NCBI GenBank assembly: GCA_050012495.1
Contig: JBEKHB010000014.1
Span: 1 to 64,000, forward strand
Origin: BOG-1155 sp050012495
GTDB lineage: Bacteria > Desulfobacterota > Syntrophorhabdia > Syntrophorhabdales > WCHB1-27
Direction of reading: 5' to 3'
DNA: 64,000 bases
In this document: in pieces, positions 8,371 to 17,758 of the stretch
How the letters are laid out: every line of letters begins with the position of its first letter
How positions within the stretch are numbered: position 1 is the stretch's first letter
Made by a program: the position numbers and the translations under genes
The notes under the pieces: generated by a model
The model's input: the letters and a program-made list of their open reading frames with translations, nothing else
What the model was told of the DNA's origin: nothing
Database searches by the model: none

Positions 8371-9211
8371 CGGGCCGGTCGGGGCGACTCGTGAGAAGGA
8401 GGACCTGACAGGGTTGATGCCCCACAACGTCATGCTGCGGGTGGTCGAAGCAACGAAGACGTTCGAGGGGGTCCGTGCCCTGGACTCCGTGAGCTTTGAA
8501 GTCCGCGCCGGTCAGATCAAGGCCCTCATAGGACCTAACGGCGCGGGAAAGACCACGATGCTCAATGTGATCAATGGCTTCCTGGCCCCGGACAGCGGAC
8601 ATGTCTATTTTCAGGGGCACGACCTGGTGGACATGAAAACCGACAGGATCGCATTTCTCGGTCTCTCCCGGACCTTTCAGCTCATCAAGCTTTTCTCCGT
8701 CAATGATGCGACGGTGCTGGACAACGTGCTTATCGGCGCCCATAAGAGTCTCAGGCCGAGCATTGCCGGAACGCTCTTCTTTCGCTCTCATGCAGCACGA
8801 AATGAGGCGGCTGCGCGTGAGAAGGCGATAGAGATGCTCCGGTTGGTGGGCCTCGAAAAGGCAGCGACCATGCAGCCGGGTGCGCTCTCCTTCGGGAGTC
8901 AGCGACTGGTCGAGCTCGCCCGTTCCCTCATGGCCGACCCTCAACTGCTCCTCCTCGACGAATCCGCGTCCGGGTTGAACAATGCTGAAGTGGAATCCTT
9001 CATGGAACTCCTCTCCGTGATCAAGGGAAGAGGCGTCACGATCCTGCTGGTGGAACATAACATGAAGCTTGTCATGGAGGTTTCCGATGACGTGGTCGTC
9101 CTCGATTTCGGACGCAAGCTCGCAGAAGGTCCGCCCGCCGCCATCTGTGCCGATCCTTTGGTGATCGAGGCGTACCTTGGCGCGGAATGCGCGGTGAGCG
9201 ATTCGACATGA
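8363..9211 (+). CDS. livG: LivG-type ABC transporter ATP-binding protein
   Basis: A 282-residue ATPase. Walker A is GPNGAGKTT, the signature is LSFGSQR in place of the more usual LSxGQQR, and Walker B reads LLLLDESASGLN, where Ser replaces the common Pro after the catalytic Glu. The switch His is in LLVEHNMK. The ATG at 8363 overlaps the livM stop; a GTG one codon earlier and an ATG at 8417 (after AAGGAGG, but widely spaced) are alternatives, and the first 20 residues look non-conserved. It energises uptake with the LivF partner. The altered signature and Walker B are worth noting but not disabling. Confidence 0.92.
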   Translation: MADGPVGATREKEDLTGLMPHNVMLRVVEATKTFEGVRALDSVSFEVRAGQIKALIGPNGAGKTTMLNVINGFLAPDSGHVYFQGHDLVDMKTDRIAFLGLSRTFQLIKLFSVNDATVLDNVLIGAHKSLRPSIAGTLFFRSHAARNEAAAREKAIEMLRLVGLEKAATMQPGALSFGSQRLVELARSLMADPQLLLLDESASGLNNAEVESFMELLSVIKGRGVTILLVEHNMKLVMEVSDDVVVLDFGRKLAEGPPAAICADPLVIEAYLGAECAVSDST

Positions 9212-9918
9212 TGTTGCGGGTGGCGGATATCCATGCTGGATACGGACGGGTGGAAGTGCTCAAGGGCATCAACATCGAGATCGACGAGGGTGAGGTGGTC
9301 TGCCTCCTCGGGGCAAATGGGGCGGGCAAATCGACGCTTCTCAAGGTCATCTCAGGTCTCATTACCCCGTACAAGGGGAGTATTACCTTCATGGGCGACG
9401 AGATCACGCGGAAGAAGCCGAACCAAATCGTGAGCATGGGGATAAGCCACGTCCCCGAAGGAAGACAGATCTTCGCCTCCCTGACGGTACAGCAGAACCT
9501 GCTCCTCGGGGCCTACGTCCACGGGCACGGGAAGTCTGACCTTGAGCCCCTCTACCACTCAGCCTTTGAGCTCTTTCCCATATTGAAAACGAGATTTTTC
9601 GGCAAGGCAGGATCCCTGAGCGGAGGGGAGCAGCAGATGCTCGCGATGGCGCGGGGTCTCATGTCACAGCCGAGCCTGCTCCTTCTCGACGAGCCGTCCC
9701 TGGGTCTAGCCCCGCTTGTAGTCGCTCACATCCTCTCCATCGTCACCGACCTGCGGACCAGAGGCATACCCATACTGCTGGTGGAACAGAATGTGGGGGC
9801 GGCCCTCAGGATCGCGGACCGTGCCTACGTGATGGAGACAGGTACAATCGCGAGTCAGGGCAAGGCTGAGGCCTTGCTCGGAGATGACGAGGTGCGAAGA
9901 CGATACCTGGGCATGTAG
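9208..9918 (+). CDS. livF: LivF-type ABC transporter ATP-binding protein
   Basis: A 236-residue ATPase with canonical Walker A GANGAGKST, signature LSGGEQQ, Walker B LLLLDEPSLGLAP and switch LLVEQNV, all standard for LivF. The start at 9208 overlaps the livG stop in an ATGATG arrangement; the longer frame at 9187 would add seven residues that LivF proteins lack. It completes the five-component transporter that began with the binding protein at 5335. Confidence 0.93.
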   Translation: MMLRVADIHAGYGRVEVLKGINIEIDEGEVVCLLGANGAGKSTLLKVISGLITPYKGSITFMGDEITRKKPNQIVSMGISHVPEGRQIFASLTVQQNLLLGAYVHGHGKSDLEPLYHSAFELFPILKTRFFGKAGSLSGGEQQMLAMARGLMSQPSLLLLDEPSLGLAPLVVAHILSIVTDLRTRGIPILLVEQNVGAALRIADRAYVMETGTIASQGKAEALLGDDEVRRRYLGM

Positions 9919-9950
9919 TCCCACTATAAGGTGTGCAGGGAGAATCAATT

Positions 9951-10631
9951 ATGTTTTATGATCCTGACAAAAACGACCATGGCTTGCGGCGCAACCCCTT
10001 CAAATCCTGTGTGGTACCCCGCCCCATCGGATGGATTTCCAGCATAAGCGCAGAGGGCATACACAACCTCGCCCCTTTCAGCCAGTTCCAGAACCTTACC
10101 TTCGATCCGCCCTATGTGATGTTCGCGGCAAACCAGAACAGCCTCGAGGCGCGGAAAGACACGGTGGTGAACGTGGAACAGACGGGTGAGTTCGTTTACA
10201 ACATGGCGACATACGACCTTCGCGACGCAGTCAACCGTTCCGCTGCCGAAGTGCCTCCGGAGGTGGACGAATTCGATCTGGCCGGCGTCACGAAGGCGCC
10301 GTCGATAAAGGTGAGACCATGCCGTGTGGCAGAATCACCCGTGCAGTTCGAGTGCCGCTATTACCAGACGATCCGCTTGCCCGGCAACGGACCCATGGGC
10401 ACGGTGGATGTGATCATTGGCCGGGTCGTCCTCGTACACATGAAGGACGAGGCACTCACCCAGGACGGGCGTCTCGATATCCTCAAGATCCGTCCCCTGG
10501 CCCGTCTCGGGTATTATGACTACACGACGGTAGATTCCATATTCGAGATGGTGATACCCGGCAAGAACTTGTCTCTCCTCAGCGGGCTCGAGGGAGCGCC
10601 CGCAAACCGCTCCGATACAACGAGAAAATGA
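9951..10631 (+). CDS. Flavin reductase-like domain protein (DIM6/NTAB family)
   Basis: A 226-residue protein of the FMN-binding split-barrel flavin reductase family: RPIGWISSISAEGIHNLAPFSQF (quoted in part: RPIGWISS, then NLAPFS) followed by the DPPYVMFAAN segment is diagnostic. Members bind FMN non-covalently and supply reduced flavin or act as flavoenzymes on small molecules. The ATG at 9951 follows GGGAGA; an earlier GTG at 9933 is less likely. It lies 32 bp after livF and 46 bp before the tannase gene, so it is probably in the same operon. The physiological substrate is unknown. Confidence 0.85.
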   Translation: MFYDPDKNDHGLRRNPFKSCVVPRPIGWISSISAEGIHNLAPFSQFQNLTFDPPYVMFAANQNSLEARKDTVVNVEQTGEFVYNMATYDLRDAVNRSAAEVPPEVDEFDLAGVTKAPSIKVRPCRVAESPVQFECRYYQTIRLPGNGPMGTVDVIIGRVVLVHMKDEALTQDGRLDILKIRPLARLGYYDYTTVDSIFEMVIPGKNLSLLSGLEGAPANRSDTTRK

Positions 10632-10677
10632 CTGCTTTATCAGGAAGTTTCAATAAATCTTGCGAGAGGAGGCAATA

Positions 10678-12354
10678 ATGCGGATTAGACTCGATTTTGC
10701 CGGCTGTGTCACGCTCGTCGCTTGTGTGCTGCTCACCAATTGCAGCAGTGTCGGATCAATGACCGGAGCGCCCGCGCTTTCTTCCGGAAAGCCTGTCGCA
10801 TGTACTGACATCAAGAATCTCTCATACACAGATCAAGCATTCGGCAAATCGGTAACTATTTCCTCGGCTGTGGTTATTCCTGCCGCTGAGGCCACAGTTA
10901 CTTCACCGGCATTGCCCGAGCTCTGCGAGGTGCGGGGCACGATATGGCCGGAGATAGGCTTTGTCGTAAAAATGCCCGCAACGGGGTGGAACAATCGTTT
11001 TTATCAGGTCGGCACTGGTGGAAGCGCCGGCATGATTTTTGAGTGGGCCATGCCGCCTGCTTTAACAGACGGTTTTGCGGTGGCGGGAACGGATACGGGG
11101 CATAAAGCGAAGGCAGGTTATCCCCTTGGCCTCTTCGATCTCTCGTGGGCGTATAATCCGCCGGATAACAGCAACCCTCTGGTGGAGCAGAAGAAGATCG
11201 ACCACTTCTATCGGGCACAGCACGAGACTGCTGTACTGGCAAAGAAAATTGTGAAAGCCTACTATGGCGGTGACGCCCGGTATTCGTATTTTGTCGGCTG
11301 CTCCAACGGGGGTAGGGAGGGTCTTCTGGAAGCGCAGAAATACCCTGAGGATTTTAACGGCATCATAGCGGGCGCACCCATGTTTACCCCTCCCTGGGGG
11401 GTCATGCAATGGGTCTGGAACGCCCGGCAGATGACCGGAGCGGGATGGATAGATCCCGTCAAACTCCCCCTCCTGTCTGCGGTGGTCCTGGCGAAATGCG
11501 ATGGCCTGGACGGCGTAGTGGATGGTCTTATTGATGATCCCCGAAAGTGCAAATTTAATGCTCTCACAGATCTTGCACCATGTCCGCAGGATGCGGACGC
11601 CCCGAAGTGTTTCACCTCCGCCCAGAGAAAAGCCATTTTCAACATCTATGACGGGCCGAGAACATCGGACGGCAGGCTGCTCTACCCGGGCACCGCGTTC
11701 GGGTCAGAGACCATCGCATTTGACCCCGTACAGAAGAGGCTGAAGAGCGGCTGGGAGGGTCAGAATACCGCTGCTTCCGTCGAAACCACCTTAAATGTTA
11801 TCACAGGAAACGGCATGTTTCAGTATCTTGTCTTCATCCCTGCTCCCGGGCCGTCCTGGAACTACACCATGTTCAATTTCGATACCGACCCGGAAAGAAT
11901 GGCCGTCCGCAACGATATATGGCGCGCCGACAGGACGGATATGAGAACCTTCAAAGCAAAAGGAGGCAAGATAATTCTCTGGCATGGGACGGCAGACAAC
12001 TATAACTCGCCCTATTGGTCCTACAAATACTATGATGCGGTGCGTGCGGATATGGGGACGCAGGAGACAGCGGCGTTTATGAAATTCTACACAGTTCCGG
12101 GAGCATTCCATTGCAGGGGCGGTGTAGGCTGTTTTACGAGCGATGCACTCTGGATCAAGCAGCTCGTGGATTGGGTCGAAAAGGGAGTCGAGCCGGGTAC
12201 GATTATCGGGGCCCGTCCTCCCATCCCGGCCTTGAATCTGCCTGCCAGAAGCAGGCCTTTCTGCCCGTATCTACAGATTGCAGTATACAAGGGCTCAGGC
12301 AGCATCGATGAAGCGGCCAATTTCAGTTGTGTGAATCCGGCGCCGCGTCCATGA
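10678..12354 (+). CDS. Tannase/feruloyl esterase family lipoprotein
   Basis: A 558-residue alpha/beta-hydrolase of the tannase/feruloyl esterase family. The N-terminus is a lipoprotein signal ending LLTNC, so the enzyme should be anchored outside the cytoplasmic membrane. The nucleophile sits in GCSNGGREG, the acid is probably the Asp of HGTADNYNSP, and the His is in GAFHCRGG; the Cys before the Ser and the Cys after the His form the disulfide that brings the triad together in this family. An AGGAGG site precedes the ATG at 10678. It would hydrolyse aromatic carboxylic esters such as gallate or hydroxycinnamate esters and release acids that the upstream transporter could import. That link is inferred from position. 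Confidence 0.9.
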   Translation: MRIRLDFAGCVTLVACVLLTNCSSVGSMTGAPALSSGKPVACTDIKNLSYTDQAFGKSVTISSAVVIPAAEATVTSPALPELCEVRGTIWPEIGFVVKMPATGWNNRFYQVGTGGSAGMIFEWAMPPALTDGFAVAGTDTGHKAKAGYPLGLFDLSWAYNPPDNSNPLVEQKKIDHFYRAQHETAVLAKKIVKAYYGGDARYSYFVGCSNGGREGLLEAQKYPEDFNGIIAGAPMFTPPWGVMQWVWNARQMTGAGWIDPVKLPLLSAVVLAKCDGLDGVVDGLIDDPRKCKFNALTDLAPCPQDADAPKCFTSAQRKAIFNIYDGPRTSDGRLLYPGTAFGSETIAFDPVQKRLKSGWEGQNTAASVETTLNVITGNGMFQYLVFIPAPGPSWNYTMFNFDTDPERMAVRNDIWRADRTDMRTFKAKGGKIILWHGTADNYNSPYWSYKYYDAVRADMGTQETAAFMKFYTVPGAFHCRGGVGCFTSDALWIKQLVDWVEKGVEPGTIIGARPPIPALNLPARSRPFCPYLQIAVYKGSGSIDEAANFSCVNPAPRP

Positions 12355-12564
12355 GCCTTATTAACCGATACGTCCATTCCCGGCGTCCTCAAAAATGGCT
12401 CCGGGCGGGACACAACGAATGAGACAGCGACTATACCGCCTCCGTTCAAAGAATTAAGGGAGCCGGCATAGTCGCGTTTTCCTTGCGCATACGCGCAAAT
12501 GACCCGCCGTACAATGGCGGGGAGGGAAAGTGTGAAGTATGAAGGGATGTGCGGTTGAAGCCTT
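12355..12564. other. Convergent intergenic spacer with a short hairpin
   Basis: The 210 bp between the tannase gene and the convergent SDR gene contain a hairpin CCCGCC (12503-12508) with GGCGGG (12516-12521). No T-run follows on either strand, so a terminator role is uncertain. I see no gene here. Confidence 0.35.
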
Positions 12565-13374
12565 CTATTTTGCCGTACATCCCCCGTCCACCACGAGCAT
12601 CTGTCCGCACATGTAGTTCGAGGCCGCCGATGCCAGAAAGATGGCCGCACCTTTCAGCTCTTCCGGTTGTGCCTGCCTCCCCATGGGTGTGAAGCCGGAG
12701 ACCATCTTGTCAAACTCGGGGGTGTAGCTATTGCCGTCCCCGATGTTCGTGAGGAAGAAGCCCGGACATATGGCGTTGACATTGATCCCCAGAGGGGCGT
12801 ATTCGATTCCCAGCTCGCGCGTGAGGTTGACCACCGCTCCTTTCGCGGTGTTGTACGCAGGGACCGGGAAGAGGTGTCCCGAAGCGGCGAGCCCAAAGAT
12901 GGATGCGATGTTGATGATCTTGCCGCTCTTCTGCTTCACCATGATTTTGAGGGCTTCCCTGCTGCAAAAAAAGACGCCTTGAAGGTCCACGGCCAGAACG
13001 CTGTTCCACGCCTCCGTCGTGAATTCGTGCAGGGGTTTCGGTTCCCTTTCGACGACGCCTGCGTTGTTGAAGAGGATGTCCAGACGGCCGAAGGTCTCCA
13101 CCGTCTTCCCCATGAGGCGGACGCAATTGTCTTCTTTCGCTACGTCACATAAGACGGCGATGGCCTTCCGCCCTATTTTCTTAATCTTTGCGACGGTCTT
13201 CTTCATGCCCTTTGCGTCGATATCCGCACAGACCACATCCGCCCCCGCCTCGGCCATTGCCTCGGCAAATGCCGCGCCTAGCCCGGTGGCGGCGCCCGTC
13301 ACCACAGCAACTTTGCCGTCCAGTTCAAACATTTTGAACGAATGCATGATCACGCCTCCATGTGGTGTTCCCAT
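12565..13374 (-). CDS. Short-chain dehydrogenase/reductase (SDR)
   Basis: A 269-residue classical SDR, cytoplasmic and NAD(P)-dependent. The cofactor motif TGAATGLG lies near residue 21, NNAG in the middle, and the catalytic pair in YNTAKGA; the C-terminal half has the conserved PGFF segment. The start at 13374 is chosen because GGGAGGGG lies upstream; the frame to 13446 would overlap the preceding SDR. It is the last gene of an operon running down from 19.1 kb. Its substrate is probably a hydroxyacyl-CoA or cyclic alcohol, but only the family is certain. Confidence 0.9.
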   Translation of the reverse strand: MGTPHGGVIMHSFKMFELDGKVAVVTGAATGLGAAFAEAMAEAGADVVCADIDAKGMKKTVAKIKKIGRKAIAVLCDVAKEDNCVRLMGKTVETFGRLDILFNNAGVVEREPKPLHEFTTEAWNSVLAVDLQGVFFCSREALKIMVKQKSGKIINIASIFGLAASGHLFPVPAYNTAKGAVVNLTRELGIEYAPLGINVNAICPGFFLTNIGDGNSYTPEFDKMVSGFTPMGRQAQPEELKGAAIFLASAASNYMCGQMLVVDGGCTAK

Positions 13375-13417
13375 AGCTACCCCTCCCTTTAAAGGTTTGT
13401 GTCGGCCATGATCCGGC

Positions 13418-14212
13418 TCAGTATGTCGGGAAGTCATGCCCTCCATCTATGCCTATCAACTGGCCGGTAATCATGTTTGTGTCGTCCGACGCCAACCAGG
13501 CAACCACGCGTGCGATGTCCTCCGGCTTCAGCGGCACCTTTATCGCCTGTTTTTGTTGAGTGAACCAGTTTGTCACCTCATTCTCCGGGACGTTGAGGAT
13601 CGGCGCCAAAGCCTTCCGATTTTCATCCCACCATGGGGTCTCGACGGGCCCCGGACAGACGGCGTTTACGGTGATCCCGTAAGGGGCAACCTCCTTTGCC
13701 AGCGCCACCGTCATAGCAATCTGTCCCGCCTTTGAAATGGCGTAGGCGCCCATCAACGGTTGGGCCTGCCTGCCCACCGCCGACGACATATTGATGACGC
13801 GACCCGCTTTTTGCTGGATCATCTGAGGAATCACATACTTGATACACAGGTAGGAGCCCCGCAGATTGACGCCCATGGTTTCATCCCAGACGTCGGTGGG
13901 GGTCTCCCAGAGGGGCGCTACCTTCCCGAGCCCCGCATTATTCACCAGTATGTCGATTTTGGAGAACGCCGACAGGGTTTTTTTCACCATTTCCTGGACG
14001 TCGGCCTCCTTTCGAAGGTCGCATAACACACCGATCGCAGGTGCGCCCTTTTTGCCGATCTCTTCGACGACCTGGTTCGCGGAAGGCCCATCCACGTCCG
14101 CTATAACCACGGACGCCCCTCTAGCCGCCAGCTCAAAGGCTATGGCTCTTCCTAAACCCTTGGCGCCTCCTGTCACTATTGCCGTCCTCCCTGATAGTAT
14201 CTGTTCTGCCAT
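13418..14212 (-). CDS. Short-chain dehydrogenase/reductase (SDR)
   Basis: A 264-residue classical SDR starting MAEQILSGRTAIVTGGAKGL, with the cofactor glycine motif TGGAKGLG, NNAG and the catalytic YAISK. The WWDENRKALAPILNVPENEV segment shows a substrate-loop insertion that its neighbour lacks. The ATG at 14212 has GGGAGG upstream and removes a basic non-conserved extension. It follows livM after 73 bp and precedes the second SDR by 43 bp. Two SDRs behind a transporter suggest oxidation of an imported alcohol or hydroxy compound. Confidence 0.9.
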   Translation of the reverse strand: MAEQILSGRTAIVTGGAKGLGRAIAFELAARGASVVIADVDGPSANQVVEEIGKKGAPAIGVLCDLRKEADVQEMVKKTLSAFSKIDILVNNAGLGKVAPLWETPTDVWDETMGVNLRGSYLCIKYVIPQMIQQKAGRVINMSSAVGRQAQPLMGAYAISKAGQIAMTVALAKEVAPYGITVNAVCPGPVETPWWDENRKALAPILNVPENEVTNWFTQQKQAIKVPLKPEDIARVVAWLASDDTNMITGQLIGIDGGHDFPTY

Positions 14213-14285
14213 CGTAGCCTCCCCTGATTTTCGGTGACGAGATCTTACCCCCCTTTTCATTCCCCGATAGCGCACATCCCGGATA

Positions 14286-15227
14286 CTAAAGACGACGAAC
14301 CGGGAAAAGGTTAACGCGAAATTTCTCCTGCAAGGTGCCCACGATCCCTTTCGGGGCGAAAAAGATCACCCCAATGGTCACGATCCCCAGGATAATCAGA
14401 TTATACCCCACATATTCCGATAGGTATTGTTGTAATAGGACATAAATGATCGCCCCGATTATTGGTCCCTCCAAAGTCCCTATGCCACCTATAATCACGA
14501 TAAATAGCAGCTTTACTGTCCAACCGATGCCAAAGGCCTCAAAGGGCTGGATGAATATGGCATTGAGGTAGAGCACCCCGGCCGATAACCCGGTAATAAA
14601 CGCACTTATCAGGAAACAGATGAATTTACATCGGAAGATATTTACCCCCACCGCCCCGGATGCCTGATCGTCGTCCCTGATAGCCGTCAGAGCCAGGCCG
14701 AGACTGGATCTGAGCAAGAAAAATACGAGGGCAACCGAGCAGACGCACAAGATCATTGCCGCGTAGTATACCGCAGACATGGAAAGCTTATAGGCAGGCT
14801 GTATAAATATGCCCATTCCGTATTTCACGTATCCCCAATTGCTAAAGCATATCCCCAGGGCTTCAGCAATGATCCAGGTTCCGATGGAAAAATAGACCCC
14901 TTTCATTCTGAAGACGGGCATAGATATGAGCACCGCAAGAATTACGGACATAAGCCCGCCAAAGAGAACGCCAAGAAAAACCGGAACCCCATAGTACATG
15001 GAGGATATAGCAAGGGTGTAACCACCCAATCCGATAAACATCTGCTGCCCTAAAGAGACCATGCCCGAATACCCGGCCAACAGGTTCCACATGGAAGCAA
15101 GGGCGATGTAGATGCATACTAACAATCCGACGCTGACGACGTATTGTGAAGCCCAGACGGGTGCTGTCACAAGGAATGTCAATAGGAAGGCGATGACCGC
15201 AAGTCTGATGCCATTGGCCCGGATCAA
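14286..15227 (-). CDS. livM: LivM-type ABC transporter permease (second system)
   Basis: A 313-residue permease with the family signature LLAGYSGMVSLGQQMFIGLG (about 48-67) and about eight hydrophobic helices. Translation probably starts at the TTG at 15227, with GGAGG eight bases upstream overlapping the livH stop, so it is coupled to livH. It is clearly divergent from the livM at 7.4 kb and not a recent duplicate. It works with the LivH encoded just upstream in the cytoplasmic membrane. Confidence 0.92.
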   Translation of the reverse strand: MIRANGIRLAVIAFLLTFLVTAPVWASQYVVSVGLLVCIYIALASMWNLLAGYSGMVSLGQQMFIGLGGYTLAISSMYYGVPVFLGVLFGGLMSVILAVLISMPVFRMKGVYFSIGTWIIAEALGICFSNWGYVKYGMGIFIQPAYKLSMSAVYYAAMILCVCSVALVFFLLRSSLGLALTAIRDDDQASGAVGVNIFRCKFICFLISAFITGLSAGVLYLNAIFIQPFEAFGIGWTVKLLFIVIIGGIGTLEGPIIGAIIYVLLQQYLSEYVGYNLIILGIVTIGVIFFAPKGIVGTLQEKFRVNLFPVRRL

Positions 15228-15232
15228 AATGC

Positions 15233-16096
15233 TTACCTCCTTCCCAATAATCCCTGAGGCTTTATAGTCAAAACAATAATCAGAATCATATAGCCGCTCA
15301 ACAACTGAAATCCGGGTCCGAGAATACGCCCGCCGAACAGTTGAGAGACGCCCAGAACAAGACCCCCGATAAATGTCCCGGGCAGACTCCCGAGACCGCC
15401 GATAATGACCACGCCAAAGGCGATAATCAGATACTGGGTTCCGGAATGTGGGTAAAAAGTAAAGGTCATGCCTACGAGTACTCCCGAGATAGCCGCAGTA
15501 ACAGCAGCAATCCCCATGGCGTAGGCATAGACCTTTTTGACGTCTATTCCCATGAGTTTAGCGGCGGTTACATTATCGGCCGAGGCATTAATGGCCCACC
15601 CCAGGTAGGTCCTTTTCATGAACTGCTGGAGTACTACTAAAACGAGAAGCCCTGCGGTGAAATTTAGCAGGTGGATTAAGGGGATATGAAAAAAGCCGAA
15701 CACATCGATGCTCTTGATGACCAAGGCTGTCTTTAAAGAACGGGCATCAGGAGTGAAGATAAGGAGCAAAGCGTTTTCCAGGATAATGGAAAGCCCGAAA
15801 GAGATCATGAGGAAGGGTTCCATCGCTCTTTGCATGACTCTGTTAAAGAAAAAGATCTGCAGCAGATACCCTATGAAAAACATGAGAGGTATGACGAGGA
15901 AAAGCGTGAATACGGGATGTATCCCCAATACCTGCACAAACAGCAGGCTGAAATAGCTTGAAAGGATCATCAAATCGCCATGGGCCAGGTTTACCTGTCT
16001 CATGATCCCGAAGACCATGGAAAGCCCTATACCGATGGCCGCGTAGAGGCCGCCTAACAAAATCCCGTTGATCAATAATCCCAAAGAGGGCAGCAT
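15233..16096 (-). CDS. livH: LivH-type ABC transporter permease (second system)
   Basis: A 287-residue permease beginning MLPSLGLLINGILLGGLYAA, with the GIMRQVNLAHGDLMILSSY segment typical of LivH and an EAA-like loop around INASADNVTAAKLMGI. Its stop overlaps the Shine-Dalgarno site of livM. It is 55 bp downstream of livF. Together with livM it forms the channel for the ligand delivered by the Tat-exported binding protein. Confidence 0.92.
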   Translation of the reverse strand: MLPSLGLLINGILLGGLYAAIGIGLSMVFGIMRQVNLAHGDLMILSSYFSLLFVQVLGIHPVFTLFLVIPLMFFIGYLLQIFFFNRVMQRAMEPFLMISFGLSIILENALLLIFTPDARSLKTALVIKSIDVFGFFHIPLIHLLNFTAGLLVLVVLQQFMKRTYLGWAINASADNVTAAKLMGIDVKKVYAYAMGIAAVTAAISGVLVGMTFTFYPHSGTQYLIIAFGVVIIGGLGSLPGTFIGGLVLGVSQLFGGRILGPGFQLLSGYMILIIVLTIKPQGLLGRR

Positions 16097-16151
16097 CGCA
16101 TGTAACTCCTTACGCTCCCGTTTCGGAGGACAAATAAAGCGTTCTTTTCAC

Positions 16152-16862
16152 TTAAAGGCCGAAATAGGCTCGTCGCACTTCATTTTCGGTGAAACGTTTC
16201 GGATCCCCTTTCAGGCTCACCTTTCCCTCCTGAAGAATGTATGCCGAAGAAGCGGTCTTGAGACTTCTTTTGACATCCTGTTCTACCAGGATAACCGTCA
16301 TGCCCTCTTGATTGATTCGCTTAACGGTTTGGTAGAGTACCTTGATCACTAAGGGACTCAACCCCAGAGAGATCTCATCGAAAAGGATCAAACGAGGTTC
16401 GGACATGAGAGCCCGGCCGATAGCCAGCATCTGTTGCTCACCTCCGCTCAAATCGGTTCCCATCTGGTGAATCCTTGCTTCTAGAGGAGGAAACAGAGTG
16501 AAGACGTTCTCAAGGGCTTTTTTCTTGTTCTTCCGCGCCCGAGGCGTGTAGGACCCGATAAGCAAGTTTTCGAGGACGGTGAGGTTAGAGAAAATCTGTC
16601 GGCCTTCGGGGACTAAAGAGACGCCTAGTTTGACAATATCATGTGGCTCGAGATGGCTGATCGGCTTTTCATTAAAACGGATGCTTCCGGAGCGAGGTTT
16701 CAAGAGGCCGGCGATCGCCTTGAGAAGTGTTGATTTGCCCGCCCCATTGGCACCCATAATAGAGACGATCTGACCTTTTTCCGCATCAAGCGTAATGTCT
16801 GAAAGTGCTTGTAATCCCCCATAGCACACGTCCAGATTCTTTATCTCAAGCACAGGGGTCAA
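16152..16862 (-). CDS. livF: LivF-type ABC transporter ATP-binding protein (second system)
   Basis: A 236-residue ATPase with Walker A GANGAGKST, signature LSGGEQQ, and a Walker B ILFDEISLGLSP where Ile replaces the usual Pro after the catalytic Glu. The switch motif is VLVEQDVKRS. It overlaps livG by 4 bp. The length and order of motifs are normal for the family. Confidence 0.92.
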   Translation of the reverse strand: MTPVLEIKNLDVCYGGLQALSDITLDAEKGQIVSIMGANGAGKSTLLKAIAGLLKPRSGSIRFNEKPISHLEPHDIVKLGVSLVPEGRQIFSNLTVLENLLIGSYTPRARKNKKKALENVFTLFPPLEARIHQMGTDLSGGEQQMLAIGRALMSEPRLILFDEISLGLSPLVIKVLYQTVKRINQEGMTVILVEQDVKRSLKTASSAYILQEGKVSLKGDPKRFTENEVRRAYFGL

Positions 16863-17587
16863 TCTTCCTCCTCGGACCCCAGATAAACCCTCTGAACCTC
16901 CTCTGAGCTGAACGCTTCTTCAGGTTTGCCGCTAAACAGTTCCCGGCCAAAATTCATCACCAGTAATCGATCGGGACCTCTTTGCATGGCCATGATGATG
17001 TGTTCCACCCAAAGTATCGTAATCCCGTCTTTTCGCGCCGAATGAATAATCTTCAAAATTTCCTCCACTTCACGCTCTACAAGCCCTCCGGCTACTTCAT
17101 CGACCAGGAGAAGTATTGGGTCCGTTGAGAGGGCCCTGGCTAACTCTAACCGTTTTCGGTCAAAGAGGGGCAAAAACCCGGCGATTACATGTCTCTTGGC
17201 GAGCAGTCCTGTTTTTTCGAGGATCTCTTCACATTTCTTTTTGGATTGTTTATAGTTTTTTCCTCCACCATAGATAGAACCGACCAAAAGGTTCTCCAGA
17301 ACGGTCATGTTCAGAAAAGGCTTTGGAATCTGATAGGTCCGGGCAATACCCTGGCGGCATTTTTGATATACCGGATCGAAAGTCATATCCTTTCCGTCAA
17401 ATATGACTGTTCCCCGGTCCGGTCGAATGTCACCGGTAATGAGGTTGAACACCGTCGTTTTCCCAGCGCCGTTGGGGCCGATGATACCCAAGATTTCCCC
17501 ACGATCCACCCCAAAACTGAGGTCGAAAACTGCCGTCAGTTTTCCAAAGAATTTGGAAAGGTTGTTAACGCTGAGTAGGTCCGGCAT
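16859..17587 (-). CDS. livG: LivG-type ABC transporter ATP-binding protein (second system)
   Basis: A 242-residue ATPase. Walker A is GPNGAGKTT and the switch His is in WVEHIIMAMQ. The signature region reads LPLFDRKRLELARAL, lacking the usual LSxG element, and Walker B reads LLLVDEVAGGLVERE. These departures from the consensus are shared by a subset of LivG-like proteins and need not abolish activity, since the LivF partner has a complete signature. It is 270 bp from the upstream binding-protein gene, a gap that holds a small inverted-repeat element. Confidence 0.9.
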   Translation of the reverse strand: MPDLLSVNNLSKFFGKLTAVFDLSFGVDRGEILGIIGPNGAGKTTVFNLITGDIRPDRGTVIFDGKDMTFDPVYQKCRQGIARTYQIPKPFLNMTVLENLLVGSIYGGGKNYKQSKKKCEEILEKTGLLAKRHVIAGFLPLFDRKRLELARALSTDPILLLVDEVAGGLVEREVEEILKIIHSARKDGITILWVEHIIMAMQRGPDRLLVMNFGRELFSGKPEEAFSSEEVQRVYLGSEEED

Positions 17588-17649
17588 CAGTCTCTCTTCA
17601 CACTTCTTCGGTATCGCCGTCTTATTAACAGTCTCACCATAGTCCAGAC

Positions 17650-17740
17650 ATCCTTTTCACCCCCACCCCCACCCTTCCCCCTCGATGGGGAGGGAACCTA
17701 TCCATCCTTCTCCCCTTGCGGGCGAGGGTGAGGGGTGTTT
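17650..17740. repeat. Low-complexity intergenic repeat between binding-protein and livG genes
   Basis: C-rich runs are followed by TCTCCCCTTGCGGGCGAGG and GTGAGGGGTG. This type of sequence recurs between genes in many genomes and can fold, but encodes nothing evident. A frame crossing it is not supported as a gene. Confidence 0.35.
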
Positions 17741-17758
17741 GCACCGCGCTCTTCTTGC

